From the NCBI RefSeq assembly GCF_017299535.1, contig NZ_CP071238.1:2542001-2606000 (forward strand): a stretch of DNA of 64,000 nt. Reading direction: 5' to 3'. The position numbers were made by a program, and so were the translations under genes. Source of the DNA: Serratia marcescens subsp. marcescens ATCC 13880 (GTDB lineage: Bacteria > Pseudomonadota > Gammaproteobacteria > Enterobacterales > Enterobacteriaceae). Shown one piece after another: positions 45,801 through 54,493 of the stretch. The notes below the pieces were generated by a model. The model ran no database searches. It was given only the letters and a program-made list of their open reading frames with translations, and was not told the origin of the DNA. How positions within the stretch are numbered: the stretch's first letter is position 1; every line of letters begins with the position of its first letter.

Positions 45801-46002
45801 GCTGTTCAATCACTTGGGTGACGCTGTTTTCCAGCGTTTCCGCGTCCGCGCCCGGATAAGTGGCGGAGATGGAAATCTGCGGCGGTGACACGTCCGGGTA
45901 CTGTGAGATGGGCAACGAATTGATCGACATCAGGCCGCACAGCATGATGATGATGGCGATCACCCAGGCGAACACCGGGCGGCGGATAAAGAACTGCGCC
46001 AT
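42865..46002 (-). CDS. RND multidrug efflux transporter, AcrB/MexB type (HAE1)
   Basis: 1045 residues, typical for HAE1 pumps. It begins MAQFFIRRPVFAWVIAIIIM, has the proton-relay aspartates in GLLVDDAIVVVENVERVM (near residue 405), PMAFFGGSTGVIYRQFSIT, and the repeat-half motif SAKNAILIVEFAEE in the second half. It should exchange protons for drugs taken from the periplasm or inner membrane. It is the middle gene of an MFP-RND-OMF operon; the MFP stop precedes its ATG by one base. Serratia has several RND pumps (Sde systems); I cannot assign this one to a named set. Having its own outer-membrane factor distinguishes it from AcrAB-like pairs. Confidence 0.95.
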   Translation of the reverse strand: MAQFFIRRPVFAWVIAIIIMLCGLMSINSLPISQYPDVSPPQISISATYPGADAETLENSVTQVIEQQLTGLDGLLYFSSTSSSSGSVSIDVTFDQGTDPDIAQVQVQNKVQQAESRLPSAVTAQGVTVKKSQSSFLLIVGLYDENDKATMADISDYLVSNLQDPLSRIEGVGDVQVFGSEYAMRIWLDPTRLASYALMPSDVQTAIEAQNTQVSAGKVGDLPAAADQQLTATVKAQSRLQTPEQFRNIILKSDSSGALVRLGDVARVELGNEDYSASAHLNGHPAAGIAVKLAAGANALNTAKLVKAKVAEYQSAMPQGYKVAYPKDSTDFINISIEEVVKTLFEAVVLVVVVMFVFLQNLRTTLIPTITVPVVLLGTFGVLAAFGYSINTLTLFGMVLAIGLLVDDAIVVVENVERVMREDKLPPREATEKSMREITGALVGIALVLSAVFLPMAFFGGSTGVIYRQFSITVVSSMVLSVVLALTLAPALCATLLKSTHEEQTDKGLLGKFNRGYNRLQEKYADKVGGVIHRPTRYLLLYGLLLIATAVMYLRLPTGFLPNEDQGSVMVQYTLPAGATNARTSAVSEAVTAYFLEQEKANVSTIFTINGFGFSGSGQNAGMAFVSLKDWSQRGGSENTADAIAKRAMAHFASLRDAQVFSMSPPAIDGFGQSDGFTFELQAKGATTRAELQAMRDQIVAAAAGNPSLLAVRANTLPDTPQLQVEIDSGKLQALGLSAGDVNSTLSSAFGSTYVNDFIDRNRVKKVYMQGDVEYRAKPEDLDKWFVRGTNAAGDSSMTPFSAFASSHWIYGPENLSRYNGLSSFEITGQGAAGVSSGTAMSEMEKLAAKFSAGSSYSWSGLSYQERLTSGQASSLYAISLIVVFLCLAALYESWSIPFAVMLVVPMGIVGSLLAITLRGLENDIYFQVALLTIVGLSAKNAILIVEFAEEMHQRGETLIGAAVHAARMRLRPILMTSLAFTAGVLPLAVSSGAGANSRIAIGTGIIGGTLTATALAIFFVPLFYVLVRRVFSRRSASRPPQAGE

Positions 46003-46003
46003 A

Positions 46004-47152
46004 TCACTGCTCCCCGCGTTGGGCTTTGTCGAGCGAGACGGCGACCGGCTTCACCGCCGCGCCGATCGTCACCTTGCTGGTGCCTTCGACGATCAGGCGA
46101 TCGCCCTCGTTCAACCCGCTGCCGATCAGCCAGTTGCTGCCCACCACCCGTTCGGCGGTGACGGTGCGCTGCGCCACTTTATTTTGCTCGTCCACCACCA
46201 ACGCGGTGGCTTCCCCTTTGGCATTGCGGGTGATGCCCTGCTGCGGCGCCAGAATGGCTTTAGAATCGACACCGTTATCCACCGTGGCGTGGACATACAT
46301 GCCGGGCAACAGTTCATGTTCGGGGTTGGGGAACACCGCGCGCAGCGTGACCGAACCGGTGGCCTCATCCACCGCCACCTCGGTCAACTCCAGCTTGCCG
46401 GCGTGGGGATAAGACGTGCCGTCCTCCAGCTTGATGGCGACCGGCGTGACCGCGCCGCGCTGTAACGCCGCCTGCTGGCGTCGCAGCTTAAGCATCTGGG
46501 CGCTGGACTGGGTCAGATCGACATAGATCGGATCCAACGCGCGGATGGTGGCCAACGCATCGGTCTGGCTGGCGGTGACCAGCGCGCCCGGCGTCACGGA
46601 TGAGATGCCGATGCGCCCGGCGATGGGCGCACGCACCTGGGTATAGCCGAGATTGATGCGCGCCGTCTCCAGCGCCGCCTGATACTGCGCCACCGACGCC
46701 ACGGCCTGCAGATACGCGGCTTTGGCGTCGTCTGCGTCCTGTTTGGAAACGCCGTTTTCTTTCACCAGCACCGCATAGCGCTGCGATTTGAGCCGGGTGG
46801 ATTGCACCGTGGCCTGGGCGTTTTTCAGCTGGGCGGCGGCCTGATCGTAGCTGGCCTGATAGCTGGCGGGATCAATTTGATACAATACCTGCCCGGCTTT
46901 CACCTCGGCCCCTTCGGTAAACAGCCGCTGCTTGATGATGCCATCGACCTGCGGCCGCACGTCGGAGGTCATGGTGGCGTTGACCCGGCCGGTCAGCTCG
47001 CTGCTCAGGGTCACCGACTGGCCGCGCAGCGTGACCACGCCGACCTCCCGTTCACCGCCTGCGCCCGTCGGCGCGCCGGCGTTTTGCCCATCGCAGGCGG
47101 CCAGCGACAGCGACAGCGACAGCCCCAGCGCTAAAAGCGTTTTCCTCTGCAT
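46004..47152 (-). CDS. RND membrane-fusion protein, AcrA/MexA-type lipoprotein
   Basis: 382 residues with a lipoprotein signal (LALGLSLSLSLAAC, Cys 20). The adaptor architecture is visible: barrel-sandwich half RVNATMTSDVRPQVDGIIKQ, EGAEVKAGQVLYQIDPASY, a coiled-coil hairpin at about 95-165 (AAQLKNAQATVQSTRLKSQRY), the second lipoyl half YTQVRAPIAGRIGIS, and the beta-barrel and proximal domains to the end. It links the RND pump to the outer-membrane channel. It is the first gene of the operon. A perfect 24-base palindrome lies 14 bases before the start and probably controls the whole operon. Confidence 0.94.
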   Translation of the reverse strand: MQRKTLLALGLSLSLSLAACDGQNAGAPTGAGGEREVGVVTLRGQSVTLSSELTGRVNATMTSDVRPQVDGIIKQRLFTEGAEVKAGQVLYQIDPASYQASYDQAAAQLKNAQATVQSTRLKSQRYAVLVKENGVSKQDADDAKAAYLQAVASVAQYQAALETARINLGYTQVRAPIAGRIGISSVTPGALVTASQTDALATIRALDPIYVDLTQSSAQMLKLRRQQAALQRGAVTPVAIKLEDGTSYPHAGKLELTEVAVDEATGSVTLRAVFPNPEHELLPGMYVHATVDNGVDSKAILAPQQGITRNAKGEATALVVDEQNKVAQRTVTAERVVGSNWLIGSGLNEGDRLIVEGTSKVTIGAAVKPVAVSLDKAQRGEQ

Positions 47153-47165
47153 TGCAATACGATCC

Positions 47166-47189
47166 TATTGAGAATAACTATTCTCAATA
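47166..47189. promoter_or_regulatory. Perfect palindrome upstream of the RND operon
   Basis: TATTGAGAATA (47166-47176) and TATTCTCAATA (47179-47189) are exact inverted repeats with a two-base spacer, in the promoter of the pump operon. The TGAGAAT/ATTCTCA halves recall Fur half sites, but the spacing is not the standard one. A TetR-type or other dimeric repressor is equally possible. Confidence 0.6.
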
Positions 47190-47272
47190 TATCGAATGCC
47201 GCGATGCGCTTCTGAAAGGGTTGCGTAAGGATTCGGTAAAAGTCCGTCGGGCAGAACCGGCCGGTATCGCGA

Positions 47273-48828
<1,556 letters not shown>

Positions 48829-48830
48829 AT

Positions 48831-49538
48831 ATGAGTCATCCTTTTCTCCGGTCAATGGATCTCACCGCGATGACAGCACGAAACGTTCAAACTCCCGCCA
48901 AGCCTCGCCGCCCCGGCCGGCCGAGCGGCGGCCCCAAAGGGGCTGACAAACGCGAGCATTTGCTTGATACCGCACTGAACCTGTTTGCCCGCCAGGGGAT
49001 CGTAGACACCTCGTTGAACGCCATTGCGCGCGAGGCAAACGTCACCCCGGCCATGCTGCACTACTACTTTCATAACCGCGATCAGCTGCTGGACGTGCTG
49101 ATCGAGGAGCGCTTTCTGCCGGTGCGCAAGATGGCCGGCGAAGTATTCGACGCCAACGCGGACGATCCCGTCACCGCCTTCACCCTGCTGGCGCAACGTT
49201 TTATCGACATCGCGTTGGAACACCCTTGGTTCGCCCCGCTGTGGCTGCGGGAGGTCATGAGTGAAAGCGGCGTGCTGAAACAGCGCATGGATGAACGCTT
49301 CGGTAATGAACGCCATCAGATCGCGCTGCAAGCCATCGCGCGCTGGCAGGCGCAGGGTAAACTCAATCCCGATCTCGAGCCTGCCCTGCTGTTCTTCACC
49401 CTGTTCGGCATCACGCTGCTGCCGCTGGCCACCGCGCCCAAATGGCGGCGCGAACGGGATAAAGGCCAGCTAAACGCCGAAGATATCGCCCGCCACGCCG
49501 TCGCCCTGCTGCGCTACGGCATCGGTCCGGCGCGTTAA
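48831..49538 (+). CDS. TetR-family transcriptional regulator
   Basis: 235 residues from the first ATG; later ATGs at 48855 and 48870 would give 227 or 222 residues, and none has a clear ribosome binding site. The N-terminal HTH reads REHLLDTALNLFARQGIVDTSLNAIAREANVTPAMLHYYFHNRDQLLDVLIEERF. The C-terminal ligand domain is of the usual length. A basic Arg/Pro-rich arm (PAKPRRPGRPSGGPKGADK) precedes the HTH and may add DNA contacts. As the divergent partner of the DHA2 pump it most likely represses that gene and relieves repression on drug binding. Its TAA stop overlaps the TAA stop of the convergent methyltransferase gene. Confidence 0.92.
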   Translation: MSHPFLRSMDLTAMTARNVQTPAKPRRPGRPSGGPKGADKREHLLDTALNLFARQGIVDTSLNAIAREANVTPAMLHYYFHNRDQLLDVLIEERFLPVRKMAGEVFDANADDPVTAFTLLAQRFIDIALEHPWFAPLWLREVMSESGVLKQRMDERFGNERHQIALQAIARWQAQGKLNPDLEPALLFFTLFGITLLPLATAPKWRRERDKGQLNAEDIARHAVALLRYGIGPAR

Positions 49539-50230
49539 CTCACTGGCTCTGGGGATTTAACCAGCCGAAACACCGTTTTGGTGTGCCAATAGTAGTCGAT
49601 CGCCGCCGCGATATTCGGCATCCAACCGTCCGGCTCATAGGGTACGAAGCCGGAAAAACCCAGCCTGCGGGCAGAAACCTGGAACCCCGCGCCGGAGAAA
49701 ATGCGCGCATAGTCGTCCAGCGAGCGATCCTGCACCACGGTATGCGTCTGTTCAGCTACCCTTGCGCGCCATTGCGGCCACAGCGGGTTGTCGGTGTGGC
49801 AACCGGTCACCGCATAGTAAACGCCGCCCGGCTTCAGCGCCCGCAGCATATCGGCGGCATGCTGCGCGATATCTTCGATCAGGTAGATGACCTCATGGCT
49901 GAAGGCGATATCGAAATGGTCATCCCAGCCCGTCAGCCGCGTGTCGGTTTGATAACCGATCGGCAGGTTTCCTTTCAGGCGGTTGGCGTGTTCGACGGAC
50001 TGGCGGGCGATATCGACGCCGAGCCCTTCACGAAATGGCCGGATTTGGTGCAACAGACGCAGAAAACCGCCCTGATTGCAGCCGACATCCAACACCCTGA
50101 CGCCGGACAGTTCGTGTTCCGGCACCAGAGTTAGCAGATGCCGCCAGATAGGCGCATGGCCTTCCGCAATGGCCTGCTCTGCGTGCGGATCGCGATACCA
50201 AGTGGGGATGCTCAAGGGGGAGTCGTTCAT
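49535..50230 (-). CDS. Class I SAM-dependent methyltransferase
   Basis: 231 residues. SAM motif I is VRVLDVGCNQGGFLRLL near residue 45, followed by GLGVDIARQSVEHAN for the acidic residue of strand 2 and FDIAFSHEVIYLIEDIAQHAADMLRALKPGGVYY for motifs IV-V. The C-terminal part (GFQVSARRLGFSGFVPYEPDGWMP) is the substrate-specific region; the substrate is unknown. It is convergent with the tetR gene, and the two stop codons share a TTAA. Upstream, 76 bases separate it from a gene on the same strand, so co-transcription with the agmatine-deiminase-like gene is possible. Confidence 0.88.
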   Translation of the reverse strand: MNDSPLSIPTWYRDPHAEQAIAEGHAPIWRHLLTLVPEHELSGVRVLDVGCNQGGFLRLLHQIRPFREGLGVDIARQSVEHANRLKGNLPIGYQTDTRLTGWDDHFDIAFSHEVIYLIEDIAQHAADMLRALKPGGVYYAVTGCHTDNPLWPQWRARVAEQTHTVVQDRSLDDYARIFSGAGFQVSARRLGFSGFVPYEPDGWMPNIAAAIDYYWHTKTVFRLVKSPEPVS

Positions 50231-50306
50231 TATGGCCTCCTTATGTTTCTACTCAGCCAACCACAGCCTATGGCGACAAACAACCGCGTGCGCATTTTTT
50301 GAACAT

Positions 50307-51446
50307 TCACTGCTCTGGCTTGCCATGCACCGGCAGTTGGCTGGTCACGCAGTGAATGCCGCCGCCGCCGGCGGCGATGGCGTCGATCTCCAACTGTACC
50401 ACCTTGCGCTGCGGATAGAGCGCCGACAGCAGCGTAAACGCCGCCTTATCCGCCTGCGGGTCGCCAAATTCAGGGGCGATCACCGCGCCGTTGATCACGA
50501 AGTAGTTGATGTAGCCCGCCGCGAAATCGGGATTGCGGCGGCTGAATCGGCTGTCGCGCGGCGCCAGCGGCGGCGAAAGCGTATGCACCTGCAACGTGCG
50601 GCCATCTGCGTCGGTCGCTGTCTTGAGGATCGCCAGATGCGCCTGGGTAACCGCATGATCATAAGAGGCCGGATCGGTATCCAGGTTGGCCACCACCACG
50701 CCCGGCCGCACGAAACGGGCGTAAAAATCGACGTGGGCATCGGTGATATCCCGGCCTTTAATGCCCGGCAGCCAGATAATTTTGCGCAGGCCGAGCATCG
50801 CTTTCAGCTCCCGCTCAACCCGCTCCCGGCTCCAGCCCGGGTTGCGGTTCGCATTCACCCAGCAGCTCTCGGTCATGATGCCAGTGCCGTGCCCATCCAC
50901 TTCGATGCCGCCGCCTTCGCCTACCAGCGCGCTGCGGCGCGGTTGAGCGACGCCGTATTTTTTGGCGGCGAACGCCGCCAGACGCACATCCTTGGCATGT
51001 CGCTGTTTATTGCCCCAGCCGTTGAAGTTGAAATCCACCGCGCCCAGCGCACCGGCGTCGTTGACGACGAAATTGGCGCCGATGTCGCGCACCCAGATGT
51101 CATCCAACTCGGTGACGACATAGCTGACGTTATGGCTGCCGCAGATCGCTTCCGCCAGTTGCCGTTCGTGCGCGCGGCAAAATACCGTCAGCGGCTGAAA
51201 CTCGGCGATGGCGCGGGCGATGCGCCCCTGCGCGGCCTGCACGTCCGCCGTGAACCCGCCCCAAATCGCACGCTGCGCGCCGAATGCGAGAAACGCCCGC
51301 TGCTGCGGTTCCCCTTCATCGGGGAGGCGCCAGACCGGGTTAAGCGCAGCTTTCGCGTGACCGTGTAACGAAATGTCCAGCGATGCCGCCAAACCCACGC
51401 CGGCCACTGCCGAAAGCTGCTTGATAAAGGTGCGACGCGTTGCCAT
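50307..51446 (-). CDS. Tat-exported agmatine deiminase / peptidyl-arginine deiminase-family protein
   Basis: 379 residues. The N-terminus MATRRTFIKQLSAVAGVG has a twin-arginine motif (R4-R5) and a hydrophobic stretch to about residue 35, so the folded protein should be exported by Tat. The rest is a five-bladed guanidine-modifying propeller of the agmatine deiminase family: ELDDIWVRDIGANFV, FNGWGNKQ, VGEGGGIEVDGHGT, and the nucleophile in GGGGIHCVTSQLP (Cys about 366). Agmatine deiminase converts agmatine to carbamoylputrescine and ammonia. Periplasmic members may act on peptidyl-arginine or agmatine outside the cytoplasm. A LysR regulator is divergent at 51590. Confidence 0.9.
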   Translation of the reverse strand: MATRRTFIKQLSAVAGVGLAASLDISLHGHAKAALNPVWRLPDEGEPQQRAFLAFGAQRAIWGGFTADVQAAQGRIARAIAEFQPLTVFCRAHERQLAEAICGSHNVSYVVTELDDIWVRDIGANFVVNDAGALGAVDFNFNGWGNKQRHAKDVRLAAFAAKKYGVAQPRRSALVGEGGGIEVDGHGTGIMTESCWVNANRNPGWSRERVERELKAMLGLRKIIWLPGIKGRDITDAHVDFYARFVRPGVVVANLDTDPASYDHAVTQAHLAILKTATDADGRTLQVHTLSPPLAPRDSRFSRRNPDFAAGYINYFVINGAVIAPEFGDPQADKAAFTLLSALYPQRKVVQLEIDAIAAGGGGIHCVTSQLPVHGKPEQ

Positions 51447-51589
51447 AAACGGCCTCTTTAAATTAATTTAAATTCAAATGGTTAGCCGGTTTATTTACGC
51501 TCCGGCTCTTGAATCCCATGCTAGTCTTCCCCTGCCACCGCGACAAACGATATATTTAGTGGATATCTGATTAGACAGGCTTATCGATA

Positions 51590-52453
51590 ATGTTAAAACA
51601 CTGGCCTCCTTTGAGCGCCCTGCGCGGTTTCGAAGCGGCGGCGCGCCTGGGCAGTTTTCATCAGGCCGCCGAAGAATTGCACCTGACCCAATCGGCCATC
51701 AGCCAGCAGATCCGCAGCCTCGAGGCGTTTCTGGAACAGCCGCTGTTCTTCCGCACCGGCCGCAGCGTAACGCTGACCGACGCCGGCCACGATCTGTTCA
51801 GCACCGCACAGGTGATGCTGCAACAGCTGGCCGTCGGCATTCGCCGTTTGGATCAGTACCGCAAACCCAACCAGTTGATCGTCAACACCACCCCGGCCTT
51901 TGCCCGCCACTGGCTGACGCCGCGGCTGGGCGATTTCAACCGGCGACATCCGCAGATCGATCTGTGGCTGTTCACCAGCTTTGAACCGCCGGATATGGCG
52001 GCGGACAGCATCGATCTGGCGATCCGCGACGATCTCAGCGCGCAGGCGGACTGCACCTTCAAGGTTCTCTGTACCGACCGGCTCTACCCCGCCTGCCACC
52101 CCAGCCTGCTGGCGTTGACGCCGGAGCAGCGCGTGACCTTGCACGGCGAACGTGAGATGGACTGGAGCCACTGGGCGGTGGCGGGCGGCGCGCACGTCGG
52201 CCAACGCGACAGCGGGCTGAACTTCTCCGATCCTGGTCTGCTGCTGGACGCCGCCTGCAATGGCCTCGGCATCGCGTTGGTCAGCCAACTGCTGGCGCAA
52301 CACGCGCGCGACGTCGGGCTGCTGCAACCGCTAACCGAGCAACGCGTGCGCGGCGCCAACTGGGCGTGGCTGCTGCACCGCGACAGCGAACACAATCCGC
52401 TCGCCCGGCACTTCTGCCAATGGCTCCAGTCGGCGCTGTCCGCCGGCGCATAA
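51590..52453 (+). CDS. LysR-family transcriptional regulator, GcvA-like
   Basis: 287 residues. The HTH is of GcvA type: WPPLSALRGFEAAARLGSFHQAAEELHLTQSAISQQIRSLEAFL. The effector domain has DSIDLAIRDDL, DRLYPACHPSL and the GLGIALVSQLLAQ block near the end. It starts 143 bases from the divergent deiminase-like gene and lies 161 bases before ggt on the same strand, so it could control either. No strong Shine-Dalgarno is seen (GATA AT before the ATG). Coinducer is unknown; an amino acid or polyamine would fit both neighbours. Confidence 0.9.
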   Translation: MLKHWPPLSALRGFEAAARLGSFHQAAEELHLTQSAISQQIRSLEAFLEQPLFFRTGRSVTLTDAGHDLFSTAQVMLQQLAVGIRRLDQYRKPNQLIVNTTPAFARHWLTPRLGDFNRRHPQIDLWLFTSFEPPDMAADSIDLAIRDDLSAQADCTFKVLCTDRLYPACHPSLLALTPEQRVTLHGEREMDWSHWAVAGGAHVGQRDSGLNFSDPGLLLDAACNGLGIALVSQLLAQHARDVGLLQPLTEQRVRGANWAWLLHRDSEHNPLARHFCQWLQSALSAGA

Positions 52454-52614
52454 CGCGCCACGTCACGATTTGCTACTCTGGTCAGGCGGCCCCGCCTGAC
52501 CGCTGCTACCTTCAATAAAGCGTCGCAACAACCCGAAGAAAACGCGCTAACCTGCTGTTTCAAAATAATTAGTTGAATTCACCTGATAACTGAACATCGC
52601 TAAAAGGATCTTCT

Positions 52615-54288
52615 ATGTCTGCCGGTTTATTGAAAACGATAGCTCTGAGCGTGGCCCTTGCCTGCACCGTTCCCGCCGCCTTTGCCGCCGATCTGACCGC
52701 CGGCGCGGTCGCCGCCCCGGATCAGTATGGTGCCAAGGTCGCCGCGCACATTCTGCAGGCCGGCGGCAACGCGGTCGACGCGGCGGTCGCCACCGCCTTT
52801 ACCCTGGCCGTTACCTACCCTGAAGCCGGCAATATCGGCGGCGGCGGCTTTATGACGTTGTACGTCGACGGCAAACCCTATTTCCTCGACTACCGCGAAG
52901 TGGCGCCCAAGGCCGCCGGCAAGACCATGTATCTGAACGAGAAAGGCGAAGTGATCGAAAATCTCAGCCTGGTGGGCAGCCGCGCCGCCGGCGTGCCGGG
53001 CACCGTGCTGGGGTTGTGGGAAGCCCATAAGCGTTTCGGCAAGCTGCCGTGGGCCGAACTGCTGACGCCGGCGATAGGTTACGCCCGGCAAGGTTTCACC
53101 GTGGCGGACCAGCAGTATCAATACCGTGAAGACGCCAACAAACTGTTCGCCGGTAAAACCAACTTCGGCGACTATTTCGGCGCCATGAAGCCCGGCACGG
53201 TGTTCAAACAGCCGGAGCTGGCCGCCACCCTTGAGCGCATCGCCAAATCGGGCGCCGACGATTTTTATCACGGCGAAACCGCCCGCCTGCTGGTGGCGCA
53301 AATGCAGCGCGACAACGGGCTGATCGGCGCGGCGGATTTGGCCGACTATCGGGTGAAATGGCGTGAACCGATGCGCATCAGCTGGCGCGGCAACACCGTG
53401 TATACCGCCCCGCTGCCCAGCTCCGGCGGCATTGCGCTGGCGCAGCTGCTGGGGATAAAAGAAGATCGCGCCGCCGACTTCAAGGGCGTGCCGCTCAACT
53501 CGGCGCGCTATATCCACCTGCTGGCGGAAATCGAAAAACGCGTGTTCGCCGATCGCGCCGACTACCTCGGCGACCCGGATTTCACTAACGTGCCGGAAGC
53601 GCAGCTGATCGCCCCCGACTACCTGCAAAAACGCGCCGCCGAGATCAACCCGACGGCGATCTCGCCGACCGAAAAGGTGCGGCCGGGGCTGGAAACCCAC
53701 CAAACCACCCACTTTTCGATCGTCGATGCCGCCGGCAACGCGGTCAGCAACACCTATACGCTCAACTGGGACTTCGGCAGCGGCGTGGTGGTCAAAGGCG
53801 CCGGCTTCCTGCTTAACGACGAGATGGACGACTTCAGCGCCAAACCCGGCGTCGCCAACGCCTTCGGCGTGGTGGGCAGCGACGCCAACGCCATCGAGCC
53901 GGGCAAACGCATGCTCTCCTCGATGAGCCCGACCATCATCACCCGCGACGGCGACGTCACCCTGGTGATCGGCACCCCGGGCGGTTCACGCATCTTCACC
54001 TCGATCTTCCAGGTGATCAACAACCTCTACGATTACCACCTGCCGCTGGCGCAGGCGGTGGCCGCCCAGCGCGTGCACCATCAGCTGTTGCCGAAGGACA
54101 CCGTCTACTATGACAGCTTTGCGCCGCTGACCGGCAAACCGGCGGACGAGCTGAAGGCCATGGGTTACACCCTCGAAGACCAGGGCTGGAACATGGGGGA
54201 TATTCAGGTCATCCGCATCGATGGCCGCACGCCGGAAACCGCGTCCGATCCGCGTGGCCGCGGCGTGGGCCTGGTGGTGAAAAAGTAA
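52615..54288 (+). CDS. ggt: Gamma-glutamyltransferase, periplasmic
   Basis: 557 residues with a Sec signal peptide cleaved near AFA-ADL (residue 25). The single precursor self-cleaves before the catalytic Thr, here T364 in HQTTHFSIVD, to give large and small subunits. Substrate residues match E. coli Ggt: the Arg of SRAAGVPGTV (gamma-glutamyl binding), NTYTLNWDFGSG, LNDEMDDFS, LSSMSPTI and the oxyanion GGSRIF. It transfers or hydrolyses the gamma-glutamyl group of glutathione in the periplasm, releasing Cys-Gly for reuse. AAGGATC precedes the ATG. It stands alone with a hairpin after it. Confidence 0.96.
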   Translation: MSAGLLKTIALSVALACTVPAAFAADLTAGAVAAPDQYGAKVAAHILQAGGNAVDAAVATAFTLAVTYPEAGNIGGGGFMTLYVDGKPYFLDYREVAPKAAGKTMYLNEKGEVIENLSLVGSRAAGVPGTVLGLWEAHKRFGKLPWAELLTPAIGYARQGFTVADQQYQYREDANKLFAGKTNFGDYFGAMKPGTVFKQPELAATLERIAKSGADDFYHGETARLLVAQMQRDNGLIGAADLADYRVKWREPMRISWRGNTVYTAPLPSSGGIALAQLLGIKEDRAADFKGVPLNSARYIHLLAEIEKRVFADRADYLGDPDFTNVPEAQLIAPDYLQKRAAEINPTAISPTEKVRPGLETHQTTHFSIVDAAGNAVSNTYTLNWDFGSGVVVKGAGFLLNDEMDDFSAKPGVANAFGVVGSDANAIEPGKRMLSSMSPTIITRDGDVTLVIGTPGGSRIFTSIFQVINNLYDYHLPLAQAVAAQRVHHQLLPKDTVYYDSFAPLTGKPADELKAMGYTLEDQGWNMGDIQVIRIDGRTPETASDPRGRGVGLVVKK

Positions 54289-54295
54289 CGCCCCG

Positions 54296-54323
54296 GCGGC
54301 CCGCCTTCAATTAGACGGGCCGC
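54296..54323 (+). terminator. Hairpin after ggt
   Basis: GCGGCCCG (54296-54303) pairs with CGGGCCGC (54316-54323), followed by a short T/C stretch (TGCTTCC). Seven bases after the ggt stop. Confidence 0.6.
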
Positions 54324-54493
54324 TGCTTCCCCGCATTGACTGCCGCTGCGCCCTTTCTTACTCATCTATACTGAAGCGACAGGCGCGCGTTTGACGACGG
54401 CGGCGTCTGCCTTCCTTCTTAGACGATAACGAAAATATTATTTTCAAATCAATCACCTGCATTTATCGTAAGCGGTGTCGGAGGCAATCAATA

